Shown here: piece by piece, positions 46,935-58,242 of the stretch
Numbering within the stretch: position 1 is the stretch's first letter
Layout of the letters: each line of letters begins with the position of its first letter
Origin: Areca catechu
Taxonomy: Eukaryota; Streptophyta; Magnoliopsida; Arecales; Arecaceae
DNA: 64,000 nucleotides
Direction of reading: 5' to 3'
NCBI GenBank assembly: GCA_021397845.1
Contig: CM038044.1
Location: 82,221,942-82,285,941, forward strand
The notes under the pieces: model-generated
Database searches by the model: none
The model's input: the letters and a program-made list of their open reading frames with translations, nothing else
Told to the model about the DNA's origin: nothing
Translations under genes and position numbers: made by a program

Positions 46935-49290
46935 TGAAAGATTGTGCCCTGAAAGCCAATTGAAATATTGTAATTTTGATCCCAAAATCAATGAATTGAC
47001 ATTTTATAAAGGCATTAGTTTCATCATTTGCTGTGTCTTTTTGATTTTATGATGAACCCCATAGATTAGGGCTATAGTTCTAGGGTTATGATGAGATCAT
47101 ACCAGTGAGACCTAAAGCCTTAAAACCCTAATCTAAAATATTCCTGGTCGATGGGACATTGAGTTGGGGACCAATGTCTCCGGCAAGACCAGCACATCCT
47201 ATATATGTTTTGTAATGAGGGTGACTGATCTCACAGTCACTTGTGTTTGACACTAATACTAGGATGTGAGTGTTCATTAGAGAATGAGTTCACTGAATTG
47301 ATCCAGATTGAGAATATCTAATGGAACCTTATCTGTTTGTCAATAGATAATTCTCATAGTGGGAGTAGTGCATGTGGTCCTTTGACCTGAGACTACCATA
47401 GTACCTTATATACATGAATCCATACTTTGGTTCGCAATCAATCATGACACTGAGTCATGCACGAGGTGATACTGGTTATGGTGGATTGTATATTGAGGTT
47501 GTGGGTAGGTCAACAAGGAATTGATCAGCCCTAGTAAGAGGGAATAGCATCCAGCTAATTTCAAATGATGGATTCAGGAAACCTTTGATCAAAGTATGAA
47601 CATTAGAGTTATTTTCTAATGGTTCATTAATGAATCATCATTATAAAGATTGAGCTAGGGATGAATATGAAAATTGGATTTGATAAGTATCCATATTCAT
47701 AATCATATTCGGGATGCAAGTTGATCAAAGGACTGAATTGCCCGGTAACTCACCACTGAAGGGTATTTTGGTAATTCCACCAAAATTCCACATCTTCCGG
47801 GTAGACATGATACGTTGCTAGACGTCAATCTTGTCTTGTAGGTATATGATTGAGTCATGGTAATTCAAATCAGTCAATTTGAATTAGATTCTAATTGACC
47901 GAGTCGAGCTAGTTTGAGTTGACCTAAATCGGCTTAGTTGAGATCTAACCGAATTAAGTCAAATAGCACTCGGACCTACTGCTGGCTAGGTGTGGAACCC
48001 AATGGGTCACACACAAAAGAAAATTGATGAAAGATTTAATTTGGAATTAAATCATGTTTGTAGGATAAACACACTAGCATGTGTTGCAGACCAAATTTCT
48101 ATTCGAATCAGATTCGAATTTGGTTCCGAATTGGGCTTAATTGGGTTCTAATTGAACCAGATTAAGGTCCAATTTATTTTTTAGGACATTGGGCTAACCC
48201 ATGGCTGAACCCAAGTGAATTTAGTTCACTGAGACCCTCTCTCCAAGCCGCCCCCTCCCTTTTCTCACCCGCGCGCGCCAAGAAAGAGAGTCCACGCGCG
48301 TGGACTTCTCTTAAAACGCGTGAGAAAGAAAACGTCGGAGAAAAATCTGAAAAGGGGTGATTCAGATCCTTGTCTGGTGCCCTTGGATCTGGATCTGATG
48401 GCCAGAAAAAATTAAGGAAAACATCCGTCGCTTTTCGGTCGCAAATCCGTCTCCAAAAGTCACGATTCTTCCTGAAGTTTTTCCGAGAGTCCTCCTCGTC
48501 GGAAAAACGAAAATCAAATCGGAGAATCATGATTCTTGGTTGAGGGGACGCGTGAGGAATGAGGGATCGTGATCCCTGGGGTTTCAGAGGGTTGCGTTGT
48601 TTCGAGATGACACCCCTCTGAGATCTATAAATAGGGTTGTGTTCTCGGGGGTTTTCATGTAACATAATTCAGAGATCCAATTCTCCTTTCTTCCTCTCCA
48701 GAATACTCCTTCCTCTTGTTCTTGTTGGGTATTGTTTCCCTTACATAGGTATCCTCTGTCGAAACTCTGACCCTAAACAAGAATAAGAAGAAGGTCTTGA
48801 ACGGTAAAGGAAAGAAAAGGGAAAGGATCTATTCTTCTTTTCCTTCTTGAATTAAGACTTTGACTGTCTTAATTTTTCTTCCAATTCAATTCAAGAAAAG
48901 TGATTCAAGAAAGGGAATTCTTGAAGAAAATTCAAGAAGAGGAAAGAAGGAAGAAAAGAAATTTTCTTTAAAGAAAATTTCAGCCTAAAGGTCCAAGAAT
49001 TGAATTCTTGAAAAAGAATTCAAGAAGAGGAGCCAAGAACTAGAAATTATTGTCTTCATTATTTTTCTGTGTGGATCACCATTGGAGGGTGAACATTTGG
49101 GCACCTGGTGGAGATTCAGAGTTTGGATTTTGCGATACAGGTTAGTATCTTAATTTGAGATTAAATCTTATATAAACATCTTATATGTTTTAATTCTTTT
49201 AAGGAGATTTTGGGTTGAAGGTTTGGTGAAGATTTCATAAAGATAAAAAATTTTGAAATCTATGATTCCGCCTTGCCACCGAACCCTACA
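46935..49290 (+). repeat. 5' LTR of element E
   Basis: TGAAAGATTGTGCCC to CGAACCCTACA. TATA box 48626-48633. An antisense frame of 163 codons (48174-48665) is open and similar to that in the 3' LTR. Confidence 0.97.
48626..48633 (+). promoter_or_regulatory. TATA box of E 5' LTR
   Basis: TATAAATA in the same context as in A; 3' LTR copy at 56176-56183. Confidence 0.7.
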
Positions 49291-49291
49291 G

Positions 49292-49303
49292 TGGTATCAG
49301 AGC
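49292..49303 (+). other. Primer-binding site of element E
   Basis: TGGTATCAGAGC, one base after the LTR: initiator tRNA-Met. Confidence 0.95.
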
Positions 49304-49450
49304 CTCCTTATTAAGATTAAAATATATATTCTGAATTTTAGATGCATATTTATATAAGTAACATGAGATGTAATATATGTTTGTTATAATGTCACCAATT
49401 AGGGTTTTCACTCAAACCCTAATTGTTGTAGAGATATGCATAGAGATCTA

Positions 49451-49713
49451 GTCATCATACTGAAATAAGGTTGCCCTGGCATAATGGTGGATCCATTATG
49501 TGGTAAATGGTTGTCCTAGTATGATGACACACTAATCACATATTTGTGTTAATTATGCATATATGTTTGATGTATGCCACTAATTAAGGTTTTCACTTAA
49601 ACCTTAATTTGCATAGAGATATGTTTAGCCTTCTAGTCATCATACTGAAATAAGGTTGCCCTGGCATAATGGTGGATCCATTATGTGGTAAATGGTTGTC
49701 CTAGTATGATGGC
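49451..49713 (+). repeat. Two copies of the 78-bp dyad, leader of E
   Basis: 49451-49528 and 49636-49713, 185 bp apart, as in A. Confidence 0.8.
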
Positions 49714-49833
49714 ACACTATGGCACATATTTGCTAGAATGTGCTTTGTTTTAATAAAGCCCTCTTTAACAACATATTAAGTTGTAGTGTCATATACCAAA
49801 AGCAAAAATAATCAATATGATTAGTTTATCATT

Positions 49834-49975
49834 CGGTGTCTAGGAAAAGTGGTTCATGATCGGTAAAGAGGACGTGGTTTTTAATTGGTTCCGTTGACTG
49901 ACTGGCCAATTCTTATTGGTGTCTAAGGAAAGCAACGGGGGGACTCCCACCACTCTCCCACTTACCTGGCCAGTA
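49834..49975 (+). other. Conserved leader module, copia E
   Basis: As 2591-2733; here the hairpin reads GGCCAATTCTTATTGGTGTC with a full CCAAT/ATTGG stem. Confidence 0.7.
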
Positions 49976-50063
49976 TGATTAACTTAATTATTGATTGATA
50001 TGCTCAGTGTAATATTCACTACATATGGCTTTCCTTCATGCCAAGTCATTATTATGTTATGAT

Positions 50064-50390
50064 CCATATTAGGTTTGTTGTGTACACACAAGGCCTTTTT
50101 TTCTTTATGGTGACTAACATAATTTTTGCTTGGTACATTTGATGCTTATGGAATGATTTGATATAATACTTTGTTGTGTACACACAAGGGTATTATAATT
50201 AATATCATGACTATATAGCAATGAAGGGTCTAACTTAACTAAAATATTATAGTTTGTTGTGTACACACAAGGCTATTAATATTTTAGAGGCCAAGATAAG
50301 TTGAGAATTGTATGAATTACAATTGGAAAGCGTTTTCCTACCTTTGAACTTATATAAGATTTGTTGTGTACACACAAGGTCTTTTATAAG
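50064..50390 (+). other. Four-hairpin array with a common loop, leader of E
   Basis: TTTGTTGTGTACACACAAGG at 50074-50093, 50170-50189, 50253-50272 and 50360-50379, all four identical (A has two one-base variants). Stems as in A; hairpin 2 is extended to 8 bp, TATAATAC/GTATTATA. Confidence 0.77.
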
Positions 50391-50567
50391 GAATTAGGAT
50401 CTCAACCCCACTAAGAGAACCAATTAGGGTTTTCTCGATCATCACATTGAGGGTTATGATGCTTGATAAAATAGTGGGAGACATAATTAAGTTAAAGTCC
50501 TAATTTAATTATGTTTTGTCAACATTGATTGTCTGCTCATATAATGTTGTTTGTTAATGTAGATTAA

Positions 50568-53500
50568 ATGGCCTCTTCACTCTCACTCCGTAGCATTCTT
50601 GATGCAAATAAATTGACTGGACCAAACTATGTTGATTGGTTGAGAAACCTGAAGATAGTACTCAGCCAAGAAAGAATTTCTTATATTCTTGATACCCCAA
50701 CCTTGGAACCATTAGGGGAAGATGCCTCGCAAGAGGATAAGACCACATATAACACGTGGCAAAATGACTCACTTACTGTCAATTGTATAATGCTTGCCTC
50801 TATGACCAATGAGTTACAGAGGCAACATGATAGCATGGACACAAACTCCATATTGCTCAATTTAAAAGAACTTTATGGAGAACATAGTCGAACTGCAAGA
50901 TATGAAATATCTAAGCAGTTATTCCGTGCAAGGATGACAGAAGGTACATCCGTACAAGACCATGTATTAAAGGTTATTGACCTAATCACCCGATTGGGTC
51001 AATTGGGTTTTGTTATGGATGGGGAGTTGAATCAGGATTTAATCCTGCAGTCACTCCCAGAGTCATTTTCACAGTTTGTTCTTAATTATCATATGAACAA
51101 ACTTAACACTTCCTTGCCTGAGCTGTTGAATATGTTAAAAACAGCAGAGAGCCATTTAAAGAAAAATAAGGCTCCACTTCTTCTTGTGGATGGTGTAAAC
51201 AAGAAGAAAATAGGCAAAAAGGGTTCCAAGAGGAGGTTAAATCCAAAAGGGGGCATCAAGAAAAAGAAAGGAAAGAAGGCCTCCGGACAAATGACCTGCT
51301 TTCATTATGGCAAGCCGGGTCACTGGAAAAGAAACTGCAAGGTTTACCTTGCAAGTGTGAAGCCTGGTGCTAGTAATGCACCAAAAGGTATGTATGAGAT
51401 ACATGCAATTTTGTCATTAGACACTTCTAATTCAAACTCTTGGGTATTGGATACTGCTTGTGGTCATCATATCTGCAAATCATTGCAGGGACTACAGAAT
51501 ATTAGAGTTTTGAAGGAAGGCGACTTCGAGCTCTACGGTGCTGGAGGAGATTCCATCCAAGCAGAAGCTGTAGGGACTTATATGTTGAAGCTTCCTTCTG
51601 GGAAGATTTTAGAGTTAAAGAATTGTTATTTTATGCCTAGAATCATTAGAAATATCATATCTGTACCCTTGTTACTTAAACAAGGATATATTATGAATGT
51701 AATGAGCAGTGGCTGCTCAATCAGTTTTTCTAATGAAATAATATTTAATGGCATATTTTGCAATGGTCTCTTAACTTTATCTTCTGATGACAATATACTA
51801 CATGTTAGTAATAAACGAAAAAGAGATGAAGTAAACAATACTTTACTTTGGCACTGTCGTCTTGGACATATTAGTGAGAAGAGGATTAACAAGTTATACA
51901 AGAAAAAATTTCTTAATCCTTATGACTATGAATCATTAGGAACTTGTGAATCATGTCTCATGGATAAAATGACCAAGACTCCATTTAGTGGACATAATGA
52001 AAGGACAACAGAGTTATTAGGACTCATACACACTGATGTATGTGGACCTATGACAACTCAGGCCAAGGGTGGATACTCATATTTCATCACATTCACTGAT
52101 GATTTTTCAAGGTACGGATTTGTGTATCTAATGAAACATAAGTCTGAAGCTTTTGAAAAATTTTTAGAGTATCAAAGTATGGTAGAGAAACAAACGGGGA
52201 AAAGTATTAAGATCCTTCGATCAGATAGAGGAGGTGAATACTTATCCTCCGAGTTTCTTGATCACCTTAAACAAAAGGGAATCATCTCTGAATGGACTCC
52301 TCCTTACACACCATAATTAAATGGTGTTGCTGAAAGGAGAAATCGTACTTTATTAGATATGGTACGGTCCATGATGTGCTTCACAGACTTACCTGTTTCT
52401 TTCTGGGGATATGCCTTGGAAACAGCGGCTAATATTTTAAATAGAGTACCATCCAAATCTGTATCTAGCATTCCATATAAGTTATGGAGGGGAAAGAAAC
52501 CCAATCTTAAGCACCTTAAGATATGGGGATGTCCAGCTTATGTCAAAAGAAATTTTGGACAAAAGCTTGATGCTAGAGCAGAAAAATGTCTATTTGTTGG
52601 ATATCCCAAAGATAGTATAGGATATCTATTCTACCACCCTACTGAACAAAAGGTTTTAGTCAGTAGGCATGCCATTTTTATGGAAAAAGAATTCATCCTG
52701 CAAAAGGGCAGTGGGAGAAATATTGAACTTGAAGAAGTTCAACAAGTAGATACATCTCAACAAAATCATAACACAGTTAGTATAGAACCTGAACACACCA
52801 CTCCTATCCGTAAGTCTGATAGAGTGCGACATGCACCTGAAAGGTATGGGTTCATTATTGAAAATAATGAAGCCCGAATCATTGATAATGATGAGCCTCT
52901 AACATATACGGATGCTGTCATAAGTAGTGACTCAGACAAATGGCTGGAAGCCATGAGATCCAAAATGGACTCCATGTATGTCAACCAAGTCTGGACTTTG
53001 GTTGATGCACCAGAGAGTGTTAACCCTATTGGATGCAAATGGGTCTATAAGAAAAAGATTGGGACAGATGGCCAAGTTGAAACTTATAAAGCCAGATTAG
53101 TGGCTAAGGGTTTCAGACAAAAACAGGGAATAGATTATGATGAAACATTTTCTCCTGTTGCCATGCTCAAATCTATTCGGATCATGCTTGCTATAGCAGC
53201 ATATCATGATCATGAAATCTGGCAGATGGATGTGAAAACTGCATTCCTCAATGGTTTCCTTGAGGAAGAGGTTTATATGTCACAGCCAGAAGGTTTTTTC
53301 TTGGAGACTAAACCTAATCAGGTATGTAGGCTAAAGAAATCTATTTATGGATTAAAGCAAGCATCTAGGAGTTGGAACATCCGATTTGATAAGACAGTCA
53401 AAGAATTTGACTTTATCAAAAATGAGGATGAACCTTGTGTGTACAAGAAGACTAGTGGGAGTGCCATAGTTTTCTTGGTTCTGTATGTAGATGACATACT

Positions 53501-54470
53501 CCTCATTGGGAATGATATCCCAATGTTACAATCAGTCAAGGTATAGTTATCTAAACAGTTTTCAATGAAAGACTTGGGAGAAGCATCTTTTATACTAGGC
53601 ATCAAGATCTATAGAGATAGATCTAGGAGGATGCTAGGTTTATCCCAGTCTAGGTACATTGACCAAGTGCTAAAAAGATTTAGCATGGAGGAAAGTAAAA
53701 GAGGTTACTTACCTATTGGTCATGGCATACATCTTTCTAAGAAGATGTCTCCTAAGACACCTGAAGAAAGAAATAGAATGAATTCGGTACCTTATGCTTC
53801 GGCAGTAGGGTCTATTATGTATGCTATGTTATGTACTAGGCCTGATGTGGCATATGCCTTAGGTATAGCCAGCAGGTTTCAGGCTGATCTAGGAGAGGAT
53901 CATTGGAAGGCTGTGAAAAATATTCTTAAGTACTTAAGAAGAACTAAGGATATTTTTCTAATATATGGAGGATCTGATCTTAAACTAGAAGCTTATTCAG
54001 ATTCTAGTTTTCAATCAGATCCAGATGACAGCAAATCTATATCTGGGTATGTTTTTACCCTTAATGGAGGAGCTGTAAGCTGGAAAAGTTCTAAACAGCA
54101 AACTGTAGCTGACTCAACAACTGAGGCAGAGTACATTGCTGTTAGTGAAGCTGCCAAGGAAGCTGTCTGGATGAAGAAGTTCATATCAGAGTTGGGCGTA
54201 GTTCCTGAGATTGAAGGTCTAGTATCACTTTACTGTGATAATACGGGGGCTGTTGCTCAAGCAAAAGAACCAAGAGCTCATCACAAATCAAAGCACATTC
54301 TGAGACGCTTCCATCTCGTTCGAGAGATTGTCGAAAGACAAGAAGTCTGCATTAAAAGGGTAGAAACGAAGAACAACGTAGCAGACCCGTTCACTAAGGC
54401 TCTATCACAGCGAGAGTTTGATCGCCACCTTGATTGTATGGGGTTAAGATTTAAAGGCGATTGGCTTTAG
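50568..54470 (+). pseudogene. copia gag-pol of element E, two stop codons
   Basis: 1300-codon frame from ATG at 50568 to TAG at 54468, the same length as A. Domains as in A: gag, zinc knuckle, protease (LDTACG), integrase (HHCC; D, D-X35-E), RT (YVDD) and RNase H. Stops at 52314 (TAA; A has CAA) inside the integrase, between PPYTP and NGVAERRN, and at 53544 (TAG; A has TGG) in RT just after the YVDD block. The knuckle reads CFHYGKPGHWKRNC: the second Cys is Tyr (51306-51308; A has TGT). No frameshift at all. Not able to move on its own in this state. Confidence 0.95.
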
Positions 54471-54473
54471 TGC

Positions 54474-54483
54474 AAGTGGGAGA
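54474..54483 (+). other. Polypurine tract of element E
   Basis: AAGTGGGAGA before the 3' LTR. Confidence 0.87.
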
Positions 54484-54484
54484 T

Positions 54485-56839
54485 TGAAAGATTGTGCCCT
54501 GAAAGCCAATTGAAATATTGTAATTTTGATCCCAAAATCAATGAATTGACATTTTATAAAGGCATTAGTTTCATCATTTGCTGTGTCTTTTTGATTTTAT
54601 GATGAACCCCATAGATTAGGGCTATGGTTCTAGGGTTATGATGAGATCATACCAGTGAGACCTAAAGCCTTAAAACCCTAATCTAAAATATTCCTGGTCG
54701 ATGGGACATTGAGTTGGGGATCAATGTCTCCGGCAAGACCAGCACATCCTATATATGTTTTGTAATGAGGGTGACTGATCTCACAGTCACTTGTGTTTGA
54801 CACTAATACTAGGATGTGAGTATTCATTAGAGAATGAGTTCACTGAATTGATCCAGATTGAGAATATCTAATGGAACCTTATCTGTTTGTCAATAGATAA
54901 TTCTCATAGTGGGAGTAGTGCATGTGGTCCTTTGACCTGAGACTACCATAGTACCTTATATACATGAATCCATACTTTGGTTCGCAATCAATCATGACAC
55001 TGAGTCATGCACGAGGTGATACTGGTTATGGTGGATTGTATATGGAGGTTGTGAGTAGGTCAACAAGGAATTGATCAGCCCTAGTAAGAGGGAATAGCAT
55101 CCAGCTAATTTCAAATGATGGATTCAGGAAACCTTTGATCAAAGTATGAACATTAGAGTTATTTTCTAATGGTTCATTAATGAATCATCATTATAAAGAT
55201 TGAGCTAGGGATGAATATGAAAATTGGATTTGACAAGTATCCATATTCATAATCATATTCGGGATGCAAGTTGATCAAAGGACTGAATTGCCCGGTAACT
55301 CACCACTGAAGGGTATTTTGGTAATTCCACCAAAATTTCACATCTTCCGGGTAGACATGATACGTTGCTAGACGTCAATCTTGTCTTGTAGGTATATGAT
55401 TGAGTCATGGTAATTCAAATCAGTCAATTTGAATTAGATTCTAATTGACCGAGTCGAGCTAGTTTGAGTTGACCTAAATCGGCTTAGTTGAGATCTAACC
55501 GAATTAAGTCAAATAGCACTCGGACCTACTGCTGGCTAGGTGTGGAACCCAATGGGTCACACACAAAAGAAAATTGATGAAGGATTTAATTTGGAATTAA
55601 ATCATGTTTGCAGGATAAACACACTAGCATGTGTTGCAGACCAAATTTCTATTCGAATCAGATTCAAATTTGGTTCCGAATTGGGCTTAATTTGGTTCTA
55701 ATTGAACCAGATTAAGGTCCAATTTATTTTTTAGGACATTGGGCTAACCCATGGCTGAACCCAAGTGAATTTAGTTCACTGAGACCCTCTCTCCAAGCCG
55801 CCCCCTCCCTTTTCTCACCCGCGCGCGCCAAGAAAGAGAGTCCACGCGCGTGGACTTCTCTTAAAACGCGTGAGAAAGAAAACGTCGGAGAAAAATCTGA
55901 AAAGGGGCGATTCAGATCCTTGTCTGGCGCCCTTGGATCTGGATCTGATGGCCAGAAAAAATTAAGGAAAACATCCGTCGCTTTTCGGTCGCAAATCCGT
56001 CTCCAAAAGTCGCGATTCTTCCTGAAGTTTTTCCGAGAGTCCTCCTCGTCGGAAAAATGAAAATCAAATCGGAGAATCATGATTTTTGGTTGAGAGGACG
56101 CATGAGGAATGAGGGATCGTGATCCCTGGGGTTTCAGAGGGTTGCGTTGTTTCGAGATGACACCCCTCTGAGATCTATAAATAGGGTTGGGTTCTCGGGG
56201 GTTTTCACGTAACATAATTCAGAGATCCAATTCCCTTTCTTCCTCTTTAGAATACTCCTTCCTCTTGTTCTTGTTGGGTATTGTTTCCCTTACAGAGGTA
56301 TCCTCTGTCGAAACTCTGACCCTAAACAAGAATAAGAAGAAGGTCTTGAACGGTAAAGGAAAGAAAAGGGAAAGGATCTATTCTTCTTTTCCTTCTTGAA
56401 TTAAGACTTTGACTGTCTTAATTTTTCTTCCAATTCAATTCAAGAAAAGTGATTCAAGAAAGGGAATTCTTGAAGAAAATTCAAGAAGAGGAAAGAAGGA
56501 AGAAAAGAAATTTTCTTTAAAGAAAATTTCAGCCTAAAGGTCCAAGAATTGAATTCTTGAAAAAGAATTCAAGAAGAGGAGCCAAGAACTAGAAATTATT
56601 GTCTTCATTATTTTTCTGTGTGGATCACCATTGGAGAGTGAACATTTGGGCACCTGGTGGAGATTCAGAGTTTGGATTTTGCGATACAGGTTAGTATCTT
56701 AATTTGAGATTAAATCTTATATAAACATCTTATATGTTTTAATTCTTTTAAGGATATTTTGGGTTGAAGGTTTGGTGAAGATTTCATAAAGATAAAAAAT
56801 TTTGAAATCTATGATTCTGCCTTGCCACCGAACCCTACA
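54485..56839 (+). repeat. 3' LTR of element E
   Basis: 2355 bp; by eye about 27 differences from the 5' LTR, some 22 of them transitions. TATA box 56176-56183; antisense open frame 55724-56215. Confidence 0.97.
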
Positions 56840-57064
56840 TATGATACATTTGACAGTGAGGGAGTCATTCTACCACATTTTGTATGTGGCCATGTCTTCC
56901 TGTGTGGCATCATCCCCTAATGGATTAAGACTAGGGGTATCAAGAATAAAAGAAAGTTTTTCTAAACTCAGTACAATCTTTAAGTTTCTTAACCAGTCCA
57001 CATAGTTTGGACCAGTCAATTTGTTGGTATCTAAGATGCTTCTCAGTGATAATGAAGATGCCAT
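56840..57064 (-). pseudogene. gag N-terminus of element D
   Basis: ATG at 57064, reading MASSLSLRSILDTNKLTGPN and on to TYKMW, then TAG (56867-56869) and a few codons to the E insertion. Continues at 46934. Matches the N-terminus of A and E with substitutions. Confidence 0.92.
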
Positions 57065-57242
57065 TTATCTACATTTAATAAAGAACAATACATAAGCAAA
57101 CAACCATGAAATGATTTACATAATTAAATTAGGTCTTCAATTTAATTATGTCTCCCACTATTTTATCAAAAATCATAGCCCTCACTATGATAATCGAGAA
57201 GAACCCTGATCGGTTTTCTTAGTGAGATTGAGATCCTTATAA

Positions 57243-57562
57243 CTTATAAAAGATCTTGCAGATAACACAACAAATCTTTTATAAGCTCAAAGGTAGGAAA
57301 CTCTTCCAATTATATCTCATTTGATTCTTAAAAATAACTTGGCCTCTAGAACATTATAAGTCTTGCAGAAAACACAACAAACCATAATGTTCTAGTTAAG
57401 TCAAGACCCTTTTATTTCTATACAGTCAGCATTCAAATATAATGCCCTTGCAGATAACACAACAAGGCATTATACTGAATATACTGTAAGCATATCTTTT
57501 CACTAGACCAATATTATGTCAATCACCCTATTAGGTCTTGCAGATAACACAACAAACCTAAT
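57243..57562 (-). other. Four-hairpin array with a common loop, leader of D
   Basis: Four copies of a motif read on the minus strand as TTTGTTGTGTTATCTGCAAG (57537-57556, 57447-57465, 57362-57381, 57255-57274, in transcript order), the third with one change. The arms are perfect inverted repeats of 7 bp (57530-57536/57556-57562), 9 bp (57438-57446/57466-57474), 12 bp (57346-57357/57384-57395) and 11 bp (57243-57253/57275-57285), all different in sequence. This is the clearest of the four arrays. Confidence 0.85.
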
Positions 57563-57661
57563 GTGGTTCATAACACAGTAATGATCCAGCATGAAGGAAG
57601 GCCAACATATAGCATTTTTTTAACACTAAGCATTTAAGTCAAGATTTAAATATAATCAAAT

Positions 57662-57801
57662 CGGCCAGGCAAGTGGAAGAGATGTGGGAGTCCCCCCGTT
57701 GCTTTCCTAGACACTAATAAAAATTGGCCAGGTCAGTCAACGGAACCAATTAAAAACCACGATTCTCTTTACCTTCCCAGAACCACCTTACTAGACACCG
57801 A
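57662..57801 (-). other. Conserved leader module, copia D
   Basis: Minus strand: CGGTGTCTAGTAAGGTGGTT, CTGGGA, later CCTGGCCAATTTTTATTAGT, GTCTAGGAAAGCAACGG, G-run and GCCTGGCCGA. The first part is closer to the gypsy-derived N than A is (GTGTCTAG, GGTGGTTC, GGGA). Confidence 0.7.
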
Positions 57802-57956
57802 ATGATCAATTGTTCATCATGACTAGTGATGCTTATTAGTTAAATATACTATGACTTAATATAATTTTAAGAAGAGGGCTTTATAGAATTGCCAGCACAT
57901 TCTTATAAAACATATCACAATTATATCACTCTAATAAACATATATGTGCTAAGTGT

Positions 57957-58034
57957 GTCATCATACTAGGACAACCATTTACCACATAATGGATCCACCA
58001 TTATGCCAGGGCAACCTTATTTCAGTATGATGAC
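57957..58034 (-). repeat. 78-bp dyad, leader of D (single copy)
   Basis: Outer arms GTCATCATACT/AGTATGATGAC and inner CATAATGG/CCATTATG both perfect. Only one copy, unlike A and E. Confidence 0.8.
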
Positions 58035-58228
58035 TTCAAAACTAATCATATCTCTATAATAATTAGGGTTTGAGTGAAAAACCCTAACTAGTGGCATACA
58101 TCAAAACATTGTGCATCCCATAAATTATGCTAAGTGTATCAGCATTCAAGGGTTTAAAATCCTAATTGCGATACTACAACAAAAACACATATAAATAATT
58201 TGTCATATGTTTTAACTGTAATAAGGAT

Positions 58229-58241
58229 GGCTCTGATACCA
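58229..58241 (-). other. Primer-binding site of element D
   Basis: Minus strand TGGTATCAGAGCC beside the 5' LTR: initiator tRNA-Met. Confidence 0.95.
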
Positions 58242-58242
58242 C

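Larger units (their letters stand above)
46935..56839 (+). mobile_element. Ty1/copia element E, + strand, complete
   Basis: 9905 bp: LTR 2356 bp, primer site, leader with dyads, module and hairpins, 1300-codon gag-pol, purine tract, LTR 2355 bp, TATGA duplication. The innermost and youngest insertion of the nest. Closely related to A along the whole internal region, but its LTR lacks A's poly-A run. Confidence 0.97.
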
